The position numbers were made by a program, and so were the translations under genes. Shown piece by piece: positions 35,239 through 43,777 of a DNA stretch of 47,395 bases. The stretch lies in assembly GCA_011389935.1 (NCBI GenBank), contig JAABTJ010000024.1, positions 1-47,395 on the forward strand, in the 5' to 3' direction. The number at the start of each line of letters is the position of its first letter. Position 1 is the stretch's first letter. Below the pieces are notes generated by a model, which had not been told where the DNA came from, did not search any database, and saw nothing but the letters and a program-made list of their open reading frames with translations. Origin of the DNA: Desulfobacteraceae bacterium (GTDB taxonomy: Bacteria > Desulfobacterota > Desulfobacteria > Desulfobacterales > Desulfosalsimonadaceae).

Positions 35239-36234
35239 TCATTGGTCCGAAAGCGTCTCGAATATTTCCTTTGCCACGTTTTTTACGGCGTCCGGGTACG
35301 GGCCGTCCATGACAGATTTTACGCGGGGCGCCTGGCTTGCTCGATGGAATACCCCGACCAGGTGAAGCACATCCCCCATCACGGGTGCATCCAGCGAATC
35401 AAATGTCTTCCACAGATCATCCAGAACCGTTTCGGCAAGCCCGGGGGTTTTTTCCGCCAGATACTCGAACGCCACCATGGCGCCAAGCCGTTCCGGCCAT
35501 TTTTCCGTCACAAGCAGGTCCAGAAAGGCGGGGATTACCGTGTTGAATTCATCCATCAGGTTTGCCAGGCCCTGGGCATCCCCGTCGGATACCATTTTTT
35601 TCAGGGTGTCAACTCCCAGCTGCGCAGGGTCCCTGCCGGCGATCATGTCAACGACTTCCAAAATGTCAAAAACCCCGTTCCACCGGAACGTATCATCCAT
35701 TACAGTGACCGGTACGGAGCGGATTTTGTCCCTGGACGCCAGATCCGGAAACATCGCGGCATCGATAATGCGTATATCAATACTGCTGGGTGCGGCACCG
35801 GCAAGGAACAATCCTTTGGGAAGGGTTTGCTTGCAAAATGGACAATTCTCCGCCACATACAATTTCAAAAGAACCGGCAGTCCGATGCGCCGGTTCATCG
35901 CTGCAGGGTCAATGCCCATGTCCTGGCGCGCCAACGCCTCGCCGCCGAGCAATGAAAGCAGGAAAAATTCCAGAAACGGGCCTTTCGGCACCATCTGGAA
36001 ATGAATGTTATCCGACACGTGAATACCGGGGGGGGCATCCTCGTCTCGTTCCCTTTGAACCGTGACATTGGGGAGCAGGTTTTCGATCTGCGCGCAAAAG
36101 CCATTCAACAGCGCGCCGGCGTCATTGTCGGCATATACGACCCGGATGGGCGTGGGCCCTGAAATAATATCCCTGTGGCGCAGGACGAGATTTTCATCCG
36201 CAGGGCTCAGCAGCAGGGTTGAATCGTTTTCCAT
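35239..36234 (-). CDS. Tandem thioredoxin-fold protein with helical C-terminal domain
   Basis: A 331-residue cytosolic protein. Residues 25-110 look like a first thioredoxin-like fold lacking the redox cysteines (PIRVVYADNDAGALLNGFCA). Residues 120-205 are a second, with the redox motif ENCPFCKQT (Cys131, Cys134), a cis-proline SVPVTVMDD and GVFDILEVVDMI. This resembles the N-terminal domain of AhpF or glutaredoxin-like PDO proteins, which also have one degenerate and one active fold. Residues 215-331 are helical, with HEAT-like repeats (LAEKTPGLAETVLDDLWKTF). Start ATG 36234 has AGAGG 6 bp upstream. The redox partner is unknown. Confidence 0.7.
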   Translation of the reverse strand: MENDSTLLLSPADENLVLRHRDIISGPTPIRVVYADNDAGALLNGFCAQIENLLPNVTVQRERDEDAPPGIHVSDNIHFQMVPKGPFLEFFLLSLLGGEALARQDMGIDPAAMNRRIGLPVLLKLYVAENCPFCKQTLPKGLFLAGAAPSSIDIRIIDAAMFPDLASRDKIRSVPVTVMDDTFRWNGVFDILEVVDMIAGRDPAQLGVDTLKKMVSDGDAQGLANLMDEFNTVIPAFLDLLVTEKWPERLGAMVAFEYLAEKTPGLAETVLDDLWKTFDSLDAPVMGDVLHLVGVFHRASQAPRVKSVMDGPYPDAVKNVAKEIFETLSDQ

Positions 36235-36278
36235 TGGCATCCTCTTTTCCGTGGATATATCATTTCGCAAATACAGTC

Positions 36279-36433
36279 TTGATGAACCCGTAAAAAGTCG
36301 TTTTCAGACGGCTTTGTAAAATGTTCAAGATCAAGGCGCGCGCAATTTTTGAAGAATTGATCGTACTTCGCCGTACGTGAGATTCTTCAAAAATGGTGCG
36401 CAACGAAGATATTGGACTTTTACGAAGCCGCCA
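36279..36433. repeat. MITE-like dispersed repeat, copy C (full length)
   Basis: Starts TTGATGAACCCGTAAAAAGT and ends TTTTACGAAGCCGCCAG, with the central palindrome AATTTTTGAAGAATTGA ... GAGATTCTTCAAAAAT around CGTACTTCGCCGTACG. It occupies the region between the divergent thioredoxin-fold gene and the M24 peptidase. The remaining 36434-36603 has no gene and is A+T-rich near the peptidase start. Confidence 0.9.
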
Positions 36434-36603
36434 GTGTTGCTTTAAAAACGAGCAGACCCGGCCAGTTTTTGCTATACCGGTTCCCCTTGTCTATGGTAAA
36501 CCAATGAAAAACGCAACACCGGATATGCGAAAGCTTCCGAAAACATGGTTCTATTTTATGTTTATATTTCATTTATATACAGAGTTTTATTGGATTAAAC
36601 CTA

Positions 36604-37722
36604 ATGAATGACTTTATTAAATCGCGCATTGTTTCCCTTAGAAAAGCCATGGCGGAATCCCGAATCGATGCCCAGCTTGTGCTGATTGAGGAAAACCGCC
36701 GTTATCTCAGCGGGTTTACCGGAGAAGACACGGGTTATGATGAATCTGCAGGCGCCCTTCTGATCACCGGCAAAGAGTGCTTCGTGTTAACCGATACCCG
36801 ATACGAACTGCAGGCGCAACAGGAATGCAAAGAATTTCAGGTGATTGTCTACAAAAAAGGCCTGTCACAAGAGCTGCCGAAAGTATTGTCCGGTCTCGAA
36901 GGCGGCATTCCCGGACGGTTGGGCTATGAAAAGCGAAAAATGACCTGTGATCAGTTTGAAGCGATCCAGTCTGAAATCGAAAAATCAGGCCTTGCCACCA
37001 CGCTTGTCGGCAACAAGGAGATTGTGGAGCAATTTCGCCTCATCAAAAGCGATTCGGAAATCCATGCCCTTAAAAATGCGCTTGCACTTGCAGAAGACGC
37101 GTTTTCAGGCCTTCTCGAAAGCCTGTCCCCCACAATGACGGAAACCGATGTTGCATGGTCCCTTGAAAAACGCATGCGGGAGGCCGGCGCCCAGGCGGTT
37201 TCCTTTCCGGTTATCGTTGCGGCCGGACCCAATGCCGCCCTCCCCCATGCGATCCCCGGCGCCGATACCATACAATCCGGCCAACCGATCCTTTTTGACT
37301 GGGGCGCGCGACGGAATGGATACTGCAGCGACACCTCAAGAACCATAACCCTGGGGAAACCCGGCGGACCGTTTGAAAAAATTTTCAACGCGGTATACGA
37401 TGCCCAGCAAAGAGCCACCGAGGCGATTCGGCCGGGTGCGTATACACAGGACATCGATGCCATTGCCAGGGAGACGCTTCAACACAAGGGGCTTGAGCGT
37501 TATTTCGGACACGGCCTGGGGCACGGCGTGGGGCTTGCCATCCACGAGCCGCCGTCTCTCAGCCCCGTGGCCGAAAGAAATACACGGATCGAGGAAAACA
37601 TGGTATTCACCGTGGAGCCCGGCGTCTACATACCCGGCTGGGGCGGGGTTCGCCTTGAAAACATGGTGCTTGTGCGCCACGACGGCCCGGAGGTGCTCAA
37701 CCGCCTCCCGCTTCGGCTGTAA
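36604..37722 (+). CDS. M24-family Xaa-Pro aminopeptidase
   Basis: A 372-residue dinuclear metallopeptidase removing N-terminal residues before proline. An N-terminal creatinase-like domain (residues 1-130, RRYLSGFTGEDTGYDES) precedes the pita-bread domain. Metal ligands are visible as the two aspartates of FDWGARRNGYCSDTSRT, the histidine in GHGLGHGVGLAIHE and the glutamates in FTVEPGVYIPGWGGVRLEN. The proton-shuttle histidine is in PHAIPGAD. The length fits PepQ/YpdF-like short proline peptidases. It precedes the recombinase gene by 50 bp in the same orientation. Confidence 0.92.
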   Translation: MNDFIKSRIVSLRKAMAESRIDAQLVLIEENRRYLSGFTGEDTGYDESAGALLITGKECFVLTDTRYELQAQQECKEFQVIVYKKGLSQELPKVLSGLEGGIPGRLGYEKRKMTCDQFEAIQSEIEKSGLATTLVGNKEIVEQFRLIKSDSEIHALKNALALAEDAFSGLLESLSPTMTETDVAWSLEKRMREAGAQAVSFPVIVAAGPNAALPHAIPGADTIQSGQPILFDWGARRNGYCSDTSRTITLGKPGGPFEKIFNAVYDAQQRATEAIRPGAYTQDIDAIARETLQHKGLERYFGHGLGHGVGLAIHEPPSLSPVAERNTRIEENMVFTVEPGVYIPGWGGVRLENMVLVRHDGPEVLNRLPLRL

Positions 37723-37772
37723 CAACGACGAGAAAGGGCGTATCAAGGGCTGTATCACCCGCAGGAAAGAAA

Positions 37773-38675
37773 ATGGCAAATATCCCCATCAACCACCTCA
37801 TTGACCAGTACATCAATTACCTTTTGGTGGAAAAAGGCCTTTCCAATGCCACCATATCCTCCTACAGCGCCGACCTTCTGCGCTTCTCCGGATTTCTGGC
37901 CGCCAAAAAGATCAAAACCATCAATGGCGCAGATACCGTTGCCATTCTGAAATACCTCATTGATCTGCGGGACGAGGGGCTGGATATCCGATCCCGCGCA
38001 CGACATCTGGTCACATTGCGGGGTTTTTATCGCTTCCTGACGGCGGAAAAAATCATTTCCCAGGATCCGGTACGGCTCATTGATTTGCCCAAGTTCGGAC
38101 TTAAGCTTCCCAGCGCCCTGTCCGTCAATGAAATCACGCTTCTGCTTGCCGCCCCGGACACGAAAAAGCCAAAAGGCCTAAGGGACGCGGCCATGCTCGA
38201 ACTGCTGTACGCGGCAGGACTCCGGGTAAGCGAGCTTTTGCATGTAAAAATCCGGGATCTTAACCTGGAATCCGGGTTTGTACGGGTCATGGGAAAAGGG
38301 TCAAAGGAACGGATCATCCCCATCGGCTCCCATGCCATCGCAAAAACCGATGAATACCTGAAGCATGCACGGCCGAAAATCCTGAAGCACCATACCAGCG
38401 CCTACGTGTTTGTCGCCCGTGCGGGCAATCCCATGACGCGCCAGGGATTCTGGAAGCTCGTCAAACAGTATGCCACGGCAAAGGGGTTTGACAAAAAAAT
38501 ATCCCCCCATACCTTCCGGCATTCCTTCGCCAGCCACCTGCTGGAAGGGGGGGCCGACCTGCGGGCGGTGCAGATGATGCTGGGGCACGCAGACATTTCC
38601 ACCACCCAGATATACACCCACGTGGCAAGGGATCACATGAAGCGGATGCATGAGAAGTTTCACCCGCGCGGGTAA
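37773..38675 (+). CDS. xerD: XerC/XerD-type tyrosine recombinase
   Basis: A 300-residue site-specific recombinase with the N-terminal SAM-like core-binding domain (residues 5-95) and the catalytic domain. All active residues are present: Arg151 (AAGLRVSELL), Lys175, His246 and Arg249 (SPHTFRHSFASHLL), His272 (MLGHADISTTQ) and Tyr281 (IYTHV). The length and C-terminal match chromosome-dimer-resolving XerD or XerC; the symbol is the nearer of the two by feel and not proven. It is not inside the tRNA-Arg island and is not its integrase by position. A long inverted repeat follows. Confidence 0.9.
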   Translation: MANIPINHLIDQYINYLLVEKGLSNATISSYSADLLRFSGFLAAKKIKTINGADTVAILKYLIDLRDEGLDIRSRARHLVTLRGFYRFLTAEKIISQDPVRLIDLPKFGLKLPSALSVNEITLLLAAPDTKKPKGLRDAAMLELLYAAGLRVSELLHVKIRDLNLESGFVRVMGKGSKERIIPIGSHAIAKTDEYLKHARPKILKHHTSAYVFVARAGNPMTRQGFWKLVKQYATAKGFDKKISPHTFRHSFASHLLEGGADLRAVQMMLGHADISTTQIYTHVARDHMKRMHEKFHPRG

Positions 38676-38680
38676 AAAAA

Positions 38681-38767
38681 ACCGCACGGGCGTGCCGGAA
38701 CACAAGAGGAGGCAACATGGCTGTATTGCGATATTGTGTCCGGCAAACCCGTGCGGTGGTGGTGCCT
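38681..38767. terminator. Long inverted repeat between xerD and the TonB receptor gene
   Basis: Left arm 38681-38705 (ACCGCACGGG, two bases, TGCCGG, one base, ACACAA) pairs with right arm 38744-38767 (TTGTGTCCGGCA, two bases, CCCGTGCGGT), close to 22 pairs. The 38-nt loop holds AGGAGG-CAAC-ATG, a perfect ribosome-binding site with a start codon. It lies 5 bp after the recombinase stop and 31 bp before the stop of the convergent receptor gene, so a bidirectional terminator is the simplest reading, though an A run precedes the left arm and no clear T run follows the right. Confidence 0.6.
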
Positions 38768-38798
38768 GGTAAATTTATTTTATTACGCCAAAAAAGGG

Positions 38799-40778
38799 TT
38801 AAAATTCATACGCAAGCCGGATTTCTCCAAAGTAATTGCGCTCCGGTGCCGGATATATGGCGTTGTAATAATTTCCGGTGGAAAAATCCTGACTGTATAC
38901 GCCGTACTCTGAGTACTTTTCGTTAAAAACGTTGTTGACGCCCAAATGAAGCCCAAGCAGTTTCCACGAATAGCTGAGCATTACGTCGGCCACGATATAG
39001 TCGCCGCCTTCCCAGTTGTCGCCGATCTCGTTTTCCCAGTCGCTGATCATGGTTTTTCCGTCGATCCAGCGCGCCCGCATGTCAAAGGATAAACCCGCAA
39101 ACGGAAAAACAGTTGCCCCTGCCGTGGCACTGTGCTCGGCAACACCGGGAATATCGTTGCCGTCATAGGCGCCCTTTTTCAATTCGTTTTTCATCCAGGT
39201 ATAATTGCCGAACAATCGAAGCTGGTCGAACGGGTTCACGGCCAGATCCAATTCAATCCCCTGGCGCCGGGTTTTTTCGTAATTAACATTCTGGCCGCCA
39301 AAAACAGAGGGCTTTTCAGGGTCAAACAAAATCTCGTCTTTTGTGTCAATATGGAACACCGTTGCGCCGATTTTTGCGTATTGATTCAGTTGGTGGGCGA
39401 TCCCCACCTGGTAGTGAAGGCTGGTCTGCGGGTCGAGAATTTCATTGAAATCACTTCCCCCCAGTTCATCCACCAGCGCCCCACGGTATCCGTTTTCAAC
39501 CGATGCAAAGGCTTTGCTGCCCGGCGCGTAATTGAATGTATACCCGACGGTAGCAGCGTGAACGCGGAAAGAATCCTCCGGACCATTGTCGATATGATAG
39601 GAAATCCTGCCCCCACGGAATCCGAAATTGAAATAATGCTTTTCTGCAGGGGAAACTTTGTCATGAAAAAATATCCCCGTTTCCAACCGTTTGCTGTCAT
39701 TATATTGGGGACGGTTAAGGTTCGAATATTGATAGTCAAATCCAACGATCAGATTGTGCTGCATGCCGATCCAGTCGAATCGATTGTTGTACTGCGGGGA
39801 CATCCCGTAGTCGTAAAGATCCGATTCGTCAAGAAAGCCCCAGTATTCCGCCTCGGATGCAAGCTTTCGTGCGCTCACCCCCCATGAAAGTTCCGCATCG
39901 TTGGAAAGCATGAGCCGTGGCGTGACGTGAATATACTGATCGCGGGATTCGGCAAAGTCCTCCTGCATCTGGGCGTCTTTGCGTCTTTGCGTACCCTCGG
40001 GGATCGCACCGGGCAGGCCATAGCTGTCATCCTTGAAGCCGGCGGAAAGATCAATTCCAAAAAAGTCTTCTGCATAGCCCAGGTTGATGCCGGCGGTTTT
40101 ATTACGAAAATCGCTGTTGTCCCGGTATCCGTCGGTTTCCATGTAAGTGCCCTGGAGACTGTAGGTAAGCCTTTTCGTGCTGCCGGCTATGCCTGCAGAC
40201 TGATTGAAATAATCAAAACTCCCCATGGAGGTGCTGGCAGAGGCGGTGTGCTTTTCAGCGCCTTTTTGGGTGATGATATTGATCACGCCGCCGGTGGCGT
40301 TGTTGCCGTAAATAACAGAACCGCCGCCCCGGATAATCTCGATCCGTTGAATTCTGTCAAGCGGGATCGTGGTCCAGTCAACGCCGCTCATATCCGGCGT
40401 GTTAATGCGACGGCCGTCGATTACGACCAGGGTGTTTGCATCGGCGGTTTCGCCAAAGCCGCGGATGTCGATCGTTGCAGTACGTCCGGTCCCGGTCCAG
40501 TCAGCCACGTTCAGACCGGCCACATCCTTGAGCAAATCCACCACGCTGATCGCACTTGAAGCAGCAATTTCGTCTGCATCGATCACGGTTACGTTCGCCG
40601 ACACGGTAGCCGCATCCTCTTCCCCGCGACTCGCCGTAACCACCATTTCAGACATGTCCACGGTCTCCGGTTCGTCTGCCGAAGCCGCAACAGGCGATAG
40701 CAATAAAATATTGCCGAACAATAGTACACACAGGGTCGCCGGCCCGATAGAGGCCTGCAAATATCGTCGTAATTTCAT
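38799..40778 (-). CDS. TonB-dependent outer-membrane receptor, BtuB-like (cobalamin)
   Basis: A 659-residue outer-membrane transporter. The N-terminal signal peptide (KLRRYLQASIGPATLCVLLF, ending near SPVAASA) is followed by a TonB-box-like ETVDMSEMVVTASR, a plug domain (VDLLKDVAGLNV, IDIRGFGE, VVIDGRRINTPD, IEIIRGGGSVIYGNNATGGV) and a beta-barrel ending in Tyr-Glu-Phe. The substrate is assigned from the complete cobalamin riboswitch 340 bp upstream on the same strand, so corrinoid uptake is likely. The ATG at 40778 was chosen over the longer frame. GGAGAG lies 11 bp upstream. It has no co-transcribed transporter genes in the window. Confidence 0.9.
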   Translation of the reverse strand: MKLRRYLQASIGPATLCVLLFGNILLLSPVAASADEPETVDMSEMVVTASRGEEDAATVSANVTVIDADEIAASSAISVVDLLKDVAGLNVADWTGTGRTATIDIRGFGETADANTLVVIDGRRINTPDMSGVDWTTIPLDRIQRIEIIRGGGSVIYGNNATGGVINIITQKGAEKHTASASTSMGSFDYFNQSAGIAGSTKRLTYSLQGTYMETDGYRDNSDFRNKTAGINLGYAEDFFGIDLSAGFKDDSYGLPGAIPEGTQRRKDAQMQEDFAESRDQYIHVTPRLMLSNDAELSWGVSARKLASEAEYWGFLDESDLYDYGMSPQYNNRFDWIGMQHNLIVGFDYQYSNLNRPQYNDSKRLETGIFFHDKVSPAEKHYFNFGFRGGRISYHIDNGPEDSFRVHAATVGYTFNYAPGSKAFASVENGYRGALVDELGGSDFNEILDPQTSLHYQVGIAHQLNQYAKIGATVFHIDTKDEILFDPEKPSVFGGQNVNYEKTRRQGIELDLAVNPFDQLRLFGNYTWMKNELKKGAYDGNDIPGVAEHSATAGATVFPFAGLSFDMRARWIDGKTMISDWENEIGDNWEGGDYIVADVMLSYSWKLLGLHLGVNNVFNEKYSEYGVYSQDFSTGNYYNAIYPAPERNYFGEIRLAYEF

Positions 40779-40837
40779 GGCGTTCAAATCTCTCCTTTCG
40801 TTTTTCGATTGGTTACAATTCGCTACATTTATCAATC

Positions 40838-40994
40838 TTGATGAACTCGTAAAAAGTCGTTTTCAGACGGCTTTGTAAAATGTTCAAGATCAAGGCGCGT
40901 GCAATTTTTGAAGAATCGATAGTACTTCGCCGTACGTGAGATGCTTCAAAAATTGTGCGCAACGCAGATATTGGACTTTTTACGAAGCCGTCAA
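40838..40994. repeat. MITE-like dispersed repeat, copy D, inside the receptor leader
   Basis: A complete copy: start TTGATGAACTCGTAAAAAGT, end GACTTTTTACGAAGCCGTCA, with the central palindrome and the CGTACTTCGCCGTACG core. It sits between the riboswitch terminator (41008-41068) and the receptor ATG (40778), so every read-through transcript carries it as a structured leader segment. Confidence 0.92.
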
Positions 40995-41007
40995 TATTTG
41001 TGGTACA

Positions 41008-41068
41008 CAAAAAAAGGGAAACCCTCGTTCAGTCCGTAAAAGACTGATCTGAAGATTTCCCTTTTTAA
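41008..41068 (-). terminator. Riboswitch-controlled terminator
   Basis: A long hairpin: outer arms AAAAAGGGAAA (41011-41021) and TTTCCCTTTTT (41056-41066), inner arms TCAGTC / GACTGA (41029-41034 with 41042-41047). In minus-strand RNA it is followed by a U run. It lies 50 bp downstream of the cobalamin aptamer, the position of an expression platform. Confidence 0.85.
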
Positions 41069-41117
41069 TCTTTAGACCCCACGACAACAATCCCGGCCAC
41101 GCGGATCATGTCCTTTT

Positions 41118-41290
41118 TTCAGGCAGGTCTTCTGGCTCGTGGATCCTCTTACTGGCCGCGCCTTCCCCCGAATCTCATAAACGCAAATGGATATCGAAGT
41201 GGCTTTCTGCGGCGGTCATCCCCACTTACAGCGGCGGGCCCGCCCCCGATTTCAACGGGGTTCCCTATTCTGCCGTTTCCGGCACCTGAA
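41118..41290 (-). promoter_or_regulatory. Cobalamin riboswitch
   Basis: On the minus strand the RNA shows the conserved blocks in order: GGTGCC, AGAATAGGGAA, GTTGAAATCGGGGGCGG, the B12-box core GCCCGCCGCTGTAAG, AAGCCACTT, GGGGGAAGGC and the closing GAGCCAGAAGACCTGCC. This is a complete adenosylcobalamin-class aptamer. With the terminator downstream, high corrinoid should stop transcription of the TonB-dependent receptor. Confidence 0.95.
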
Positions 41291-41310
41291 AAAATGTTAT
41301 GTTCTTACAG

Positions 41311-41338
41311 CTTATACAAACCTTTGTCCCAAAGTCAA
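41311..41338 (-). promoter_or_regulatory. Promoter of the riboswitch-receptor unit
   Basis: On the minus strand, TTGACT (41333-41338) and TATAAG (41311-41316) have a 16-bp spacer. It lies just after the rsmG stop at 41346 and about 20 bp before the aptamer, so the receptor unit is transcribed separately from rsmG. Confidence 0.7.
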
Positions 41339-41345
41339 GGAGAAA

Positions 41346-41993
41346 TTATTTGCGCACGATCACCAGGGCGCGGTCCATCTCCAGTCCGGGCAACCGGTAT
41401 TGCTGTATTTCTGCGTTTCGCTCCCCGATATTGTCCAGTTCCGCAAGATATCCGCTCCCCTTCATGGCGATGAGCATGCCGCCTGTTTTCAGCAGGGGAA
41501 ACGAAATTTTCAGGAGCGGATCCATTCCGGAGACCGCCCGGCAGATGACTACGTCGAACGACGTTTTCTCCCTTTTGGCAAGCTCCTCTCCCCGGATATG
41601 CTCCGCCCGCACGCCTTCGAGACGCAGCTGCCGGATGACAAATTTCAGGAAATTGATCCGCTTGCGCCGGGAATCAATCAGTGTGCAATCAAGGCGGGGA
41701 AATGCGATGGCAAGGGGGATTCCGGGGAATCCCGCGCCGGTGCCGAGATCAAGTACCCTGGCCCCGGCAGGAATGAATTTTCCCGGGTAAATGGAATCGA
41801 GCATCAGTTTAATGGCAATGGCAAACGGGTTGGTAATGCTTGTCAGGTTAACGGCACGATTGGCTTCCAGCAGTTCTTCGGCAAAGCGCCGCAGCAGTTC
41901 GATTTTTTTGTCATTCAAATCAAGGCCCAGCCGTTTGCCGCCAGACTTCAGCCATTCATGGAATTGATTTGAATCGATCGCCTGATGTTTCAT
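41346..41993 (-). CDS. rsmG: 16S rRNA (guanine-527-N7)-methyltransferase
   Basis: A 215-residue Rossmann-fold methyltransferase. Family blocks are NLTSITNPFAIAIKLMLDSI, ARVLDLGTGAGFPGIPLAI (SAM motif), CTLIDSRRKRINFLKFV and FDVVICRAVSGMDPLLK. The usual neighbours gidA/mnmG and parA/parB are absent here. The repeat copy E lies directly upstream of the start. The stop is followed at once by the riboswitch promoter. Confidence 0.94.
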   Translation of the reverse strand: MKHQAIDSNQFHEWLKSGGKRLGLDLNDKKIELLRRFAEELLEANRAVNLTSITNPFAIAIKLMLDSIYPGKFIPAGARVLDLGTGAGFPGIPLAIAFPRLDCTLIDSRRKRINFLKFVIRQLRLEGVRAEHIRGEELAKREKTSFDVVICRAVSGMDPLLKISFPLLKTGGMLIAMKGSGYLAELDNIGERNAEIQQYRLPGLEMDRALVIVRK

Positions 41994-42027
41994 GAAACGC
42001 CCCGATACTTTTACTGGACTTCCAAGG

Positions 42028-42183
42028 TTGATGGCACCGTAAAAAGTCCAATATCTGCGTTACGCGTGATTTCTCAGAATTTTACGTACGGCTAAGCCGT
42101 ACGTGTATGTCTACAAGGCGTAAGCCGCAAATTTTTCAAGATGAAGCGCAACGCAGATATTGGACTTTTTCCGAAGCCATCAA
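42028..42183. repeat. MITE-like dispersed repeat, copy E (longest inverted ends)
   Basis: The ends are inverted over about 38 bp with only 4 mismatches: the left half holds GTAAAAAGTCCAATATCTGC and the right half GCAGATATTGGACTTTTTCC. The centre carries CGTACGGCTAAGCCGTACG, itself a palindrome. This copy differs from B, C and D in its left half, which here mirrors the right end. It lies between the lyase stop (42187) and the rsmG start (41993). Confidence 0.88.
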
Positions 42184-42186
42184 TTT

Positions 42187-43698
42187 TTACCTGGTGGAAT
42201 AGAGCATATCAATATAACGGGTCATCATATCGCCCACCAGGCCCCGAAAGGGAATGGTGGCGGCCATGCCGTATACCGGCGCCATATCCCCGGTTTGTTC
42301 GGGATGGGCCTTGACATGCGCAACGGCGTTGTTCAGATCGGCAAGAAATCGCCGGGCCACGCCGGGACGGGTGTGGCGAAGCGTAACGCAGATGTGGACG
42401 CAGGCCGGCTTGTGCAGGCCGTTCAAGCTCCAGCCTTTTTGGCTCATCTGCTCCATTACCTGGTAGATGTTCACCCGGTCGGATGCAAACGCGATCACCC
42501 AGAGAGGGTTGCCGAGAATTGTCAGATCCGGAATCTTTTCAATACCCGATTTGATTTCTTCGGCGGTTGCCAGAATATGGCGCGTGGCCTCCAAATACCC
42601 TTTTTCCCCCATTGCGACCATGGCCGCCCAGCACTGGGCACTCAGCGCCCCGGGGCGGCTGCCGGCAAACGTCGGGGAAAAATAAAGCCCCCCAGGCCAA
42701 TCGGTGATGGTGAAATACTGGTATCGCCGAAGCTGGCTTCCCCTGTACAGGACGACCGATGTTCCCTTGGCTGCATACCCGTACTTGTGGGTATCCGCGG
42801 ACATGGACGTCACCCCGGGGAGCCGGAAATCAAAGGAAGGGATCTCATAGCCCAGCTTTTCCGCCCATGGCAGCACGAATCCGCCCAGGCAGGCATCGGT
42901 ATGAAAGCCGATCCCTTTCTGCCGTGCGACCTCTGACAACTCGGCAATGGGATCGACAACGCCGTGGGGGAAGCACGGGGCCGAGCCCACCATGGCGATG
43001 GTGTTTCTGCCCACGGCTTTTTTCATGGCGCCAACGTCCGCAGTACAATCGCTTTTCACCGGCACATGGACAATTTTAATCCCGAAATACTGGGCAGCCT
43101 TGTCAAAGGCGGCATGCACGGTGCTTGGGACCACGATTTCAGGCCTTCGGATCTTTTTTTCCTTTCTGGCACGATCCCGGTAGGTTTTCATGGCAAGCAG
43201 GATGCTCTCCGTGCCGCCGGAGGACACCACCCCGCAGATTTCGTCTTTGGTGCGACCGGCCCCCAGCATGTCGGCGGTCATGGACACCACTTCGGCCTCG
43301 TACTTGGAGGCGCTGGGCCATATATCCGCGTGAAGCGGGTTGCTCTGGGAATGAAGGGCATACACCCGGTTTAAAAAACCGATATGATCTTTGTCGCCGT
43401 GGTATACCGCGCCGGAGACAAACCCCTTTTCCCACTTTTCGGATTCCTTGTTCTGGATATCCTCCATCATCTCAAGAACGGCGCCTTGATCCATACCCCT
43501 TTCCGGCATCCGTTCAAACTCGGGGACTTTGCCCGCATATGGCTTTATGGAATCGCGGATGCCGCCCATCATTTCATTCATTTCCTTTTCAATGGCCCTG
43601 CGAACTAAGGGAATATCCTTGATAGCGTCGAACACCCGCGCAGAGAGCCCTTCAGGCAGTCGATACACAATCTTTTCCATCCACTTTTGAATATCCAA
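42187..43698 (-). CDS. Sphingosine-1-phosphate lyase homologue (PLP-dependent)
   Basis: A 503-residue group II PLP-dependent decarboxylase-fold enzyme. The PLP lysine is Lys305 in [15 protein letters not shown], with the PLP-binding Asp268 in [11 protein letters not shown]. The downstream [20 protein letters not shown], the [18 protein letters not shown] region and the C-terminal YIDMLYSTR follow sphingosine-1-phosphate lyase much more closely than glutamate decarboxylases. Unlike the eukaryotic enzyme, there is no N-terminal transmembrane helix. The known reaction splits phosphorylated long-chain bases into a fatty aldehyde and phosphoethanolamine. A kinase-fold gene lies upstream (80-bp gap) in the same orientation. 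The native substrate in this organism is unproven. Confidence 0.88.
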   Translation of the reverse strand: MDIQKWMEKIVYRLPEGLSARVFDAIKDIPLVRRAIEKEMNEMMGGIRDSIKPYAGKVPEFERMPERGMDQGAVLEMMEDIQNKESEKWEKGFVSGAVYHGDKDHIGFLNRVYALHSQSNPLHADIWPSASKYEAEVVSMTADMLGAGRTKDEICGVVSSGGTESILLAMKTYRDRARKEKKIRRPEIVVPSTVHAAFDKAAQYFGIKIVHVPVKSDCTADVGAMKKAVGRNTIAMVGSAPCFPHGVVDPIAELSEVARQKGIGFHTDACLGGFVLPWAEKLGYEIPSFDFRLPGVTSMSADTHKYGYAAKGTSVVLYRGSQLRRYQYFTITDWPGGLYFSPTFAGSRPGALSAQCWAAMVAMGEKGYLEATRHILATAEEIKSGIEKIPDLTILGNPLWVIAFASDRVNIYQVMEQMSQKGWSLNGLHKPACVHICVTLRHTRPGVARRFLADLNNAVAHVKAHPEQTGDMAPVYGMAATIPFRGLVGDMMTRYIDMLYSTR

Positions 43699-43777
43699 GC
43701 ATCCTCCTTAATTTATCCTTAAAAAAATCTTGTCCCTTGCTTCAACGACTTTCCGGCGTTCCTGCGGTACCCGATCT

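Noticed and set aside
37773..38675. xerD as the integrase of the tRNA-Arg island
   Set aside because: It lies 23 kb from the island and beside an M24 peptidase. Its length and sequence match housekeeping XerC/XerD rather than the longer phage or island integrases.
38717..38926. 69-codon plus-strand ORF beginning in the hairpin loop after xerD
   Set aside because: It has a perfect Shine-Dalgarno but overlaps the end of the receptor gene on the other strand and its composition is not protein-like. Kept only as a finding about the hairpin.
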